A DNA stretch of 13,894 nt from Treponema sp. GTDB lineage: Bacteria > Spirochaetota > Spirochaetia > Treponematales > Breznakiellaceae. Position numbers and translations under genes: made by a program. The DNA is taken from NCBI GenBank assembly GCA_031288815.1, contig JAITQR010000045.1, positions 1 to 13,894 of the forward strand. The letters run 5' to 3'. How positions within the stretch are numbered: position 1 is the stretch's first letter; the number at the start of each line of letters is the position of its first letter. This document shows positions 1-5,568 of the stretch, piece after piece. The notes beneath the pieces were generated by a model, which searched no databases, was not told where the DNA came from, and saw nothing but the letters and a program-made list of their open reading frames with translations.

Positions 1-942
1 TGGGAACATATATTTGAGATTTTCCCTTTCCCAGGGTACCAGGCATACCCGGTTTACCGAGAGGGTAAGGCCGGGAACGAACGAGGGGGCATAGGCCAAG
101 GAGAAGCCGTGAAACATGGTATTGTCGTTGGAAGTATCGTTGTCAAAATAACCCGACTCGGTTAAGCGGCCGATCCAGAGGCGGGCCTCAAAATCGCCGA
201 TGTACCAATTCAACCAGGGTATGGTAACCGGCTGCCTGCGGAGGCCGATATCGAATTTCGGGTAGGAGGGGGCATTGTTGGAATGGAGGATGGGGTTGAT
301 TTTAGCCGGGCCGAGCCAGACGCTCTGGGTTCCGAAACCGAGGGTAAGGGTCTTCCAGGTATATCTAAGCTCGGAATCCCCCCAATCGTATACCAGGAAA
401 GGATCCTTGCCAAAGCGCTGGGGGGCGTCAATCCCATAACCCCAAAAGTAGCCGTATTCGCTGGGATAGGCCGAAGGCATTATGTCGAATTCGAGATTTT
501 GGGAAAAGCTTAGCTGGGGTTTGAATGTCAACTCAAAGCCATATACTTCAAGCCTGAGGCCAGCGGAGAGGCTTGAATTGAGGCCCCTGCCCTGCCAGAG
601 AGCGCCGTCATAATACCCGTAGGGAGCGCCCGTATTGACAGAGACAAACAGTTCCGGGCCATAGACGCGCAGGGCGACGCGATCCGACCAGTTGTGGGTA
701 CGCCCCAGGTTGAGTCCGCTCCAGGGGTGCCGGGCGCCGGGCGAAACGGTCCACTCCGAGTCCGAAAGGGTACGGTAGTTGAGGGCGGGCCGTTCGGACA
801 GATCCAGCAGGGAAAGGAAATCGTAGTATTCTTCCCCGGCGGACTTGAGCGCCTCCTGGGCTTCCAGAGGAACCGGCGGGACAACCGGGGCCAACAATAG
901 TATTACTATAATTAAAAACAACCGCGTTATTTTATTCCCCAA
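1..942 (-). CDS. Wzi-family capsule assembly outer-membrane protein (3' part outside window)
   Basis: Wzi-family proteins are outer-membrane beta-barrels that help attach or organise capsular polysaccharide at the cell surface. The frame is open from 942 to the left edge, so 314 residues are visible and the C-terminus is missing. Residues 1-29 form a signal peptide (basic GNKITR, then a long I/L/V stretch, then A-Q). The family signature is clear by eye: VWLGP at 208-212, ILHSNNAPSYPKF around 218-230, IPWLNW at 241-246, and further strands with GRL and F-H-G-F. I chose TTG at 942-940 because it puts positive charges ahead of the hydrophobic core and gives an 11-base overlap with the upstream gene's stop; TTG at 921 is the alternative. 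No strong ribosome site is visible, so translational coupling is likely. No membrane anchor other than the barrel is seen. The family call is firm; the exact polysaccharide is unknown. Confidence 0.8.
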   Translation of the reverse strand, partial: MGNKITRLFLIIVILLLAPVVPPVPLEAQEALKSAGEEYYDFLSLLDLSERPALNYRTLSDSEWTVSPGARHPWSGLNLGRTHNWSDRVALRVYGPELFVSVNTGAPYGYYDGALWQGRGLNSSLSAGLRLEVYGFELTFKPQLSFSQNLEFDIMPSAYPSEYGYFWGYGIDAPQRFGKDPFLVYDWGDSELRYTWKTLTLGFGTQSVWLGPAKINPILHSNNAPSYPKFDIGLRRQPVTIPWLNWYIGDFEARLWIGRLTESGYFDNDTSNDNTMFHGFSLAYAPSFVPGLTLSVNRVCLVPWERENLKYMFP

Positions 943-2548
943 AGAAATGCCCGATGCCGATAAACGCTTCCGAGCTGGTCAGTTTGCCGTTTTTAAACCA
1001 GGCTTCAAGATCGATGCCGGCGCTGACTCTGAGATAAAGGCTGCGCATGAATTCGGGAAAAACCAGTACCTCCGCGCCGCCGGTATAGTACATCTTGAGG
1101 GCCGGCTGATCGTTCAGGCCGCCCGAAAGGTGGACGAAGGCGATATCAAGCATGGGGGAAAGGTACATGTCAAAATTAAAGATCCGCATTTTCGGCTTGT
1201 TGAACCAATCGGAGGGCCGGGCGGTGAAAATTTTGAAGGGAAACTCAAGATTCAACGAGAGCATCCGGTCGGCCCAAATATCCTCGTTGAGGATCCCCCG
1301 CAGCACATCGCCCGCGTCTTCAACGTATTTTTCGGGGATATTGTAAAACCACTGACGCCAGAGGAGCCTGGACGACATGCCCAGGAAATCGGTAAGGATA
1401 AAATACCCCCGGGCGTCTACCGAATACCGGTTATTCCAGTACTCCCGGTTGTGGTTGAAGTAACTGTTGGTGTTAAAGTAAACGTCCATCCCCTTGCGGT
1501 AGTTTCCGATCCAGTCTACCCGGTCAAAGCCGAGGCTCTGGCTCAGGCTGGTCGTGGGCCCCCTGATAAGGTCATCGAAGTAACGCGGATTATGGCTGCC
1601 GGGATTATAGGCAATCTCCTCGGATATTTTGGGTTGATAGGTGACTTCGCCGTAGTCAAACACCTTGATGCCGGTGGGTATTTTCCAGGAGGTCGAGAAT
1701 TCCGCGGAATTAACGAGGCCCTCAAAAAAATCGCCGTACACGTCGCGGTAACGCCGGGCGGTCTTGGGGTACCAGGTGATATAATGAGACACGTCAAATA
1801 TAAAGATGGTGGCTTTAAAGGGCAGTTCCATGGAGACCCCGGTAGTATTTTTGTAGCCCAGAGCCTCCTGCCAGGTGTAGTTTAGCTCGTTGTCGAAATT
1901 TATGTTCCAGTTGAAACCCATGGCCTGAAAGGGGATGTCCGTATCAATCAGAAAGTTAAAGTTGCTTTCCTGGTCCTGGTTAAGGGAGTAGCCGAGGTCT
2001 ACGCGCAGGGGGTTCATGGTGCCAAAAAAATTGTAGTCCCGGGCTTTCATGGTAATATCCAGGCCGGTGTTGGGGTCCCAGAGGGGCTTGGGGAATACGA
2101 TGAGATTCCAGGTATCGTTGACGGTAACCAGGAGATCCACCGGTACTTTTCCGTCTTCCCCGGCTTCCCCGATTGTATAGTCAATCCGCGCGTCGTCCTT
2201 GAGTACCCGCTGGTTTACCAGGCGCTGGGTGCGGTCGTGGATGTACAGTTCAAGATTCGCCTTGCCGGTAATCTCCTCTCCCTTTTTGAGTTTTCCGTTG
2301 TACATCAGGGCAAAGGGACGGGAACGGCCGGTAATGTTGAAGTCGATAGTGCGGATAACGTAAACGGTCCGATCCGTCAAGGGGGAATTGGTCTCCCCCC
2401 CGGCGGGGGCCGGTGGGGAAGCCGCGGATTCGGGAGGGGAATTTGTATCGGCCTCGGTTTCCCGCTGCTGGGCCGGAACTAAGCCGGGCCTGAGGGCGAG
2501 GCAAAAGAAAACCAGGGCAATGAGGCCCCGGCGCCTGGTTCCACGCAA
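932..2548 (-). CDS. Outer-membrane beta-barrel protein with POTRA-like N-terminal region
   Basis: The product is 538 residues from a TTG start at 2548-2546. Residues 1-26 are a signal peptide (GTRRRG, hydrophobic core, LVPA-QQ), followed by a low-complexity P/A/S/E/T linker to about 58. Residues 60-150 look like a POTRA-type domain (VYVIRTIDFNITGR, later VPVDLLVTVNDTWNLIVFP), and from about 155 to the end there are repeated aromatic, amphipathic strands typical of a beta-barrel (RDYNFFGTMNPLRVDLGY onward). The order resembles the Omp85 superfamily, but I do not see a definitive barrel motif. The frame stays open upstream to 2740 only because it reads through the MITE-like element. That longer version would bury the signal peptide, so I reject it. 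An AGG at 2557-2559, 8 bases before the TTG, is the only ribosome-site candidate. The stop overlaps the start of the Wzi gene. It may act in export of envelope material; the substrate is not shown. Confidence 0.7.
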   Translation of the reverse strand: MRGTRRRGLIALVFFCLALRPGLVPAQQRETEADTNSPPESAASPPAPAGGETNSPLTDRTVYVIRTIDFNITGRSRPFALMYNGKLKKGEEITGKANLELYIHDRTQRLVNQRVLKDDARIDYTIGEAGEDGKVPVDLLVTVNDTWNLIVFPKPLWDPNTGLDITMKARDYNFFGTMNPLRVDLGYSLNQDQESNFNFLIDTDIPFQAMGFNWNINFDNELNYTWQEALGYKNTTGVSMELPFKATIFIFDVSHYITWYPKTARRYRDVYGDFFEGLVNSAEFSTSWKIPTGIKVFDYGEVTYQPKISEEIAYNPGSHNPRYFDDLIRGPTTSLSQSLGFDRVDWIGNYRKGMDVYFNTNSYFNHNREYWNNRYSVDARGYFILTDFLGMSSRLLWRQWFYNIPEKYVEDAGDVLRGILNEDIWADRMLSLNLEFPFKIFTARPSDWFNKPKMRIFNFDMYLSPMLDIAFVHLSGGLNDQPALKMYYTGGAEVLVFPEFMRSLYLRVSAGIDLEAWFKNGKLTSSEAFIGIGHFFGE

Positions 2549-2559
2549 ATGATTTACCT

Positions 2560-2744
2560 GAGGCTGTTCCAAAACTTCAGCTTTTGGAACAGCTACCTTG
2601 AATTTAGGGGAAAAACCGGGCCGGACCTTAGTCCGATTTGACCGGTTTTTCCAAGAGCTTGTCCACCGGAAACATCGGAAACATCGGAAACAAAGTTTCC
2701 GCGGTTTCCGCGGTTTCCGCACCAACCGGGTTTTGGACAAGCTC
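2560..2744. mobile_element. MITE-like non-coding element, copy 1
   Basis: A 185-bp element lies between aroB and the barrel-protein gene. It has terminal inverted repeats (left GAGGCTGTTCCAAAAC at 2560-2575; right end 2730-2744 reads as the inverse with one base deleted and two mismatches). Its internal hairpins are 2563-2574/2582-2593 (12-bp perfect stem), 2609-2619/2642-2652 (11-bp stem) and 2655-2665/2734-2744 (11-bp stem enclosing an apical hairpin at 2668-2718). The first 106 bases differ from copy 2 at only 4 positions. Flanks ACCT (2556-2559) and AGCT (2745-2748) could be a 4-bp target duplication with one mismatch. No transposase is encoded. It abuts the aroB stop codon and ends 11 bp upstream of the next gene's start, so it forms the whole intercistronic region and may affect expression of the barrel gene. 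Confidence 0.75.
2668..2718. repeat. Mirror-arm 9-bp repeats forming an apical stem in MITE copy 1
   Basis: The left arm is GGAAAC three times, spaced by ATC; the right arm is GTTTCC three times, spaced by GCG; the loop is AAA (2692-2694). The three 6-bp blocks pair perfectly and the spacers contribute one C-G pair each. Copy 2 has a single, shorter and different stem at the same place around the same AAA loop. Confidence 0.85.
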
Positions 2745-2747
2745 AGC

Positions 2748-3986
2748 TCACTGTTGTAAGCCGGCGGGAGAGGCGGGCCGCCGGAGCTTTCCCGTTACGA
2801 TATCCCTGAGCAGCGAAGTTTCCGGCGGAACCTCCGCTTTGGTTTCCAGGGCTCCCGCCGCGGCGGGAACGATAAACACCAGGCCGCCCCCCTTTCTCTT
2901 TTTATCCCCCCCAAGAGCCTTCAAAAACAGATCAACATCGCCCATAAGGGGGTGGGGGGCGGCGGTTTCGTAGCCGTAGGAAGAAAAGAGCCGGCTTATG
3001 GCTTCCGCCCGGGAGAGGGGGGTAAGGCCAAGGGCGACCCCCAGTTCGCAGGCCCGGATTATACCCCAGGCGACCGCTTCCCCGTGGGAGAGACGGCCAA
3101 GCCCGGCGGCGGATTCAAGGGCGTGGGCGAAGGTATGCCCCAGGTTCAAGAGGGCCCGCGTTCCGCTCTCCCTGGGATCGGACTCGACGACCCGGCCCTT
3201 GTAGGCGATGGCGCGGGAGAGACAGTCCGTAAACGTTTCCGCGCCGCCTTCGAGGAGACGCCGGATAAAAGCTTCCGGAAAAGAGGCGGAAAAACTGTCG
3301 GGGGGAAGATCCTGGTTGAGGGAAGCGGCGAGGGCGAAAAACGCCTCTCCATCCAATACGGCGGTTTTGAGGAGTTCCGCCATACCGGACTTCCATTCCG
3401 CCGGGGGAAGGGTCCTGAGACTGTTGAGGGGAAGGTATACGCATCGGGCCGGGAAGAATGTCCCGGCCAGGTTTTTAATCCCGAAAAGATCGAACCCCGT
3501 CTTGCCGCCCAGGGCGGCGTCTACCATACCCAGGAGGCTGGTGGACACGATAGAGAGCCGGGTTCCCCGCATATACACCGACGCGGCGAATCCGGCCAGA
3601 TCGCTTACCACCCCGCCGCCGACGGCGACAAAGAGGCCGTCCCGTCCCAGGCCGGCTTCCCGGGCGGAACGGAGGATCTGTTCCGCCGAAGCCCAGTTTT
3701 TCCGCTCTTCCCCCGGGGAAAGTACGCAGATCGGCGTACCCTGGCCGCCGGCCCCGGGGGTCTCCCCGCCGGCGTCGCCGGTTCCGCCCCGAGCCACGGC
3801 CCGGGCTATAGGGAGGGTGTTTTTGTCACAGACCAGGAGGCAGCGGGAAACCGGCCGGGCATCCTCTTGGCCCTCCGCCTGCCGGCTGATGTCCCTGATA
3901 ATATCCCCCAGTCCCGGAAGTTCCCACCCGATCCGTACCCTGGACAAAAGACCTGAAAAATTAAAAGTGTAATCGGTGTTAATCAA
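2748..3986 (-). CDS. aroB: 3-dehydroquinate synthase
   Basis: AroB converts DAHP to 3-dehydroquinate, the second step of the shikimate pathway, in the cytoplasm, using NAD+ and a divalent metal. The 412-residue product carries the family motifs in order: PGEERKN (91-97), VGGGVVSDLAGFAASVYMRG (122-141), STSLLGMVDAALGGKTGFD (148-166), KNLAGTFFP (171-179), GMAELLKT, NLGHTFAHALE, HGEAV and DKKRKGG. The metal ligands correspond to E204, H284 and H301. It is somewhat longer than usual (about 350-370) because of a G/A-rich insert at 66-83 and a C-terminal tail. The start is TTG at 3986-3984 with GGGGAG 8 bases upstream; no better start exists near it. It has its own candidate promoter and leader. 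Related sugar-cyclising enzymes (DOI synthase type) are possible given the neighbourhood, but the intact DKKRKGG motif favours AroB. Confidence 0.9.
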   Translation of the reverse strand: MINTDYTFNFSGLLSRVRIGWELPGLGDIIRDISRQAEGQEDARPVSRCLLVCDKNTLPIARAVARGGTGDAGGETPGAGGQGTPICVLSPGEERKNWASAEQILRSAREAGLGRDGLFVAVGGGVVSDLAGFAASVYMRGTRLSIVSTSLLGMVDAALGGKTGFDLFGIKNLAGTFFPARCVYLPLNSLRTLPPAEWKSGMAELLKTAVLDGEAFFALAASLNQDLPPDSFSASFPEAFIRRLLEGGAETFTDCLSRAIAYKGRVVESDPRESGTRALLNLGHTFAHALESAAGLGRLSHGEAVAWGIIRACELGVALGLTPLSRAEAISRLFSSYGYETAAPHPLMGDVDLFLKALGGDKKRKGGGLVFIVPAAAGALETKAEVPPETSLLRDIVTGKLRRPASPAGLQQ

Positions 3987-3987
3987 A

Positions 3988-4016
3988 TTAAAAACTCCCC
4001 GCCTTCCGGGGCGGGG
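3988..4016 (-). terminator. Terminator-like hairpin containing the aroB ribosome-binding site
   Basis: On the minus strand CCCCGCC pairs with GGCGGGG (7 G/C pairs, 4010-4016 with 3997-4003) around a 6-base loop, followed by AG and five T (3990-3994) and AATTTG, whose last three bases are the aroB start codon. It has the form of an intrinsic terminator. The 3' arm plus AG (GGGGAG) is also the only good Shine-Dalgarno sequence for aroB, so the folded hairpin would hide it. A second TTTTCCCCGC segment upstream (about 4031-4040) could pair with the same G-rich arm instead. Confidence 0.6.
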
Positions 4017-4157
4017 AAAAACGGGCGCGGGGAAAACTCCGAAGGGCGCCGCCTCCGGAGGGGATCGCTACGCCACGGACAGGGCGCTGATTCATCGCCG
4101 CCGCGGAAACGGGGCGCGCATCCGGAAGGCATATACGGCCGAAACACGCTCTATGAC

Positions 4158-4182
4158 ACCGGCTTTTAGCTCGTATGCCGGT
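4158..4182 (-). other. Hairpin at the predicted 5' end of the aroB leader
   Basis: ACCGGC (4177-4182 read on minus) pairs with GCCGGT (4158-4163) around a 13-base loop. It would begin at, or just before, the transcript start expected from the promoter at 4185-4213. A perfect CCTCCGGAGG palindrome lies further along the leader (about 4051-4060). I recognise no known riboswitch class here. Confidence 0.35.
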
Positions 4183-4184
4183 TA

Positions 4185-4213
4185 AGCATAGCATGTCCGG
4201 GACGAAATATCAA
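4185..4213 (-). promoter_or_regulatory. Candidate sigma-70 promoter for aroB
   Basis: On the minus strand TTGATA (4208-4213), a 17-base spacer and TATGCT (4185-4190) are preceded by TG at the extended -10 position. This is 5/6 and 4/6 to consensus. It would start a transcript near 4178 and give aroB a leader of about 190 bases, so aroB can be expressed separately from the hydroxylase genes. Confidence 0.5.
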
Positions 4214-4236
4214 CATTGATTCCCGGGCGGAACGGC

Positions 4237-4261
4237 GGCGCCTCACGGGGCGGGAGGCGCC
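4237..4261 (-). terminator. Post-stop hairpin of the hydroxylase operon (no T-tract)
   Basis: GGCGCCTC and GAGGCGCC form a perfect 8-bp stem with a 9-base loop, starting 1 base after the stop of the FAD-subunit gene on the minus strand. No U-run follows, so it may protect an mRNA end or give weak, factor-dependent termination rather than act as a standard intrinsic terminator. Confidence 0.5.
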
Positions 4262-4262
4262 A

Positions 4263-5099
4263 TTAGTCCGAGAGGTTTGACATGAAGGATCTGATGAAAT
4301 TCAGGATCTCCGAGTGGATCAGCGGCCCCGACTTGTCCAGGGCGGAAAGATAGACGCGCCATTGTTCCGCAAAATCCGCGGCGTCCCGGCGGCTGAGGGG
4401 GAGATGCTTTCCGATAAGAAGGGCTTCGGCGTTTTTATCCCGCAGGATCCCTTCCCCGGCAAAGACAAGACGGAGATCCGTAAGGGTGGTCTTCTGGTTT
4501 TTTAAAATAAACACCATAACCCCGCCCTGTTTTCCCGCGTTACGGCTGCCGAATTTCCGGTAGGCCGTATAGCTCCACTGTTCAAGGGGGATGCGAATCC
4601 GGGTGAGGAGTTCCTGGGAGCCGATTGCCGGAAGGCCCGGAAGGGAGGAAAACCGGGAGGCCGAGATCCACCTGAGGGTCTGGGCATTCCGCAGTTCGTA
4701 GACGGCGTCCAGGGCGGCAAGAGGGGCGGAAATGTCCAGGCGGCGGCTTTTGACACAGAGATTGCCGCCGATGGTGGCCAGATTCCGCAGTCCGGGGCCC
4801 GCGATGCCTTCGATGCAGCGGGTAAGGGCCTCCGGGACGATTTTGCCCATCCCGGCGATATCGTTGAGTTTTACCATGGCGCCGATTTCCAGGTACCGTT
4901 CGGTTCGGGTGATGCGTCCCAGCTCTTCAATTTTATCCAGGGAAAGGATGGTCTGGGGCAGAACCAGGTGCGCCGTCCCCTGATTCCGGATGATTTCGGT
5001 ACCCCCGGCGAAGGGAACCGCGTCGGGAAAACGGGTCCAGACGGTAAAAAGCTCCGGAAAAGAGACGGGGAAGAAGACCTGGTTAGGTTGATCGACCAT
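4263..5099 (-). CDS. Molybdenum hydroxylase FAD-binding (medium) subunit
   Basis: This is the FAD subunit of a three-part xanthine dehydrogenase/CO dehydrogenase-type enzyme; it passes electrons from the iron-sulfur subunit to the final acceptor. The 278-residue product is about the usual length. FAD-binding signatures are PFAGGTEI (29-36) and NLATIGGNL (106-114), preceded by GPGLR, and a C-terminal CO_deh_flav-like region follows from about 175. The ATG at 5099-5097 has GGAGG only 4 bases upstream, and the start overlaps the end of the iron-sulfur gene by 17 bases, so the two are translationally coupled. It is the last gene before the 276-bp gap. The family is clear, but the substrate and electron acceptor cannot be deduced. 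Confidence 0.85.
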   Translation of the reverse strand: MVDQPNQVFFPVSFPELFTVWTRFPDAVPFAGGTEIIRNQGTAHLVLPQTILSLDKIEELGRITRTERYLEIGAMVKLNDIAGMGKIVPEALTRCIEGIAGPGLRNLATIGGNLCVKSRRLDISAPLAALDAVYELRNAQTLRWISASRFSSLPGLPAIGSQELLTRIRIPLEQWSYTAYRKFGSRNAGKQGGVMVFILKNQKTTLTDLRLVFAGEGILRDKNAEALLIGKHLPLSRRDAADFAEQWRVYLSALDKSGPLIHSEILNFIRSFMSNLSD

Positions 5100-5568
5100 A
5101 GATCCTCCGCCGGCGTATTTCCGACACCGCCAGGGCCGCCTCTACCAGGCTGTCCGGATCGGTGCAGCGGCATTTGACCCCGTTGAAAGCGGGAAGAATG
5201 TCCTCCCTGCCGGGCCGGGGATTCCGCTCCAGGAGGGACTCCAGGGCCAGTATCTTTCCGGTAGTACAGAACCCGCAGGTTTTATGGCCGGTCCGGGAGA
5301 AGCCTTCAACGATGTCCTGGTATTCGTCGGTTTGGGAGAAGGCCTCGATGGTGATGATCTCGCCGCCCCGGACCCGGAAGGCGGGGATAAGGCAGGAGGG
5401 GGCGATATTTCCGTTAAAAATTACCGTGCAAGCCCCGCAGCAGCCGGTAAGGCAGCCGATCCTGGTTCCCCCAAGCTTGAAAGTGTCCCGCAGAATATCC
5501 AGGAGCCGGATATCCGCCCCGGTCTGGACAACCACGTCTTCGCCGTTCAGGATAAAGTCTATAGTCAT
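5083..5568 (-). CDS. Molybdenum hydroxylase [2Fe-2S] (small) subunit
   Basis: The 161-residue protein carries two [2Fe-2S] clusters that move electrons from the molybdenum centre to FAD. The N-terminal ferredoxin-like domain has C39, C44, C47 and C59 (C-x4-C-x2-C-x11-C), and the C-terminal helical domain has C98, C101, C133 and C135. An extra cysteine, C43, sits where the family usually has glycine. The usual QCGFCTPG is TCGFCTTG and the usual CRCTGY is CRCTDP, so the subunit is divergent near the molybdenum side. I chose ATG at 5568-5566: AGGAG lies 8 bases upstream and ATG overlaps the large-subunit TGA as ATGA. The frame also stays open 13 codons further upstream, which I take as read-through of the previous gene. 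Confidence 0.9.
   Translation of the reverse strand: MTIDFILNGEDVVVQTGADIRLLDILRDTFKLGGTRIGCLTGCCGACTVIFNGNIAPSCLIPAFRVRGGEIITIEAFSQTDEYQDIVEGFSRTGHKTCGFCTTGKILALESLLERNPRPGREDILPAFNGVKCRCTDPDSLVEAALAVSEIRRRRIYGRST

Noticed and set aside
845..1885. Open frame of 346 codons on the plus strand
   Set aside because: It lies wholly antisense to the barrel-protein gene; its translation lacks any fold or motif and is a by-product of GC-rich codon use.
2668..2718. CRISPR-like array because of repeated 6-base blocks at 9-base spacing
   Set aside because: Units are far too short, spacers are constant, and the two halves are inverse complements; it is a hairpin.
2549..2740. Long N-terminus of the barrel protein
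   Set aside because: It is translated from the MITE-like element and would place about 64 residues before the signal peptide.
2952..3956. Open frame of 334 codons on the plus strand
   Set aside because: Antisense to aroB, which carries all expected motifs.
3988..4194. Leader peptide of 68 codons before aroB
   Set aside because: Its ATG lies upstream of the predicted transcription start, it has no ribosome site, and it has no run of aromatic codons expected of an attenuation peptide.
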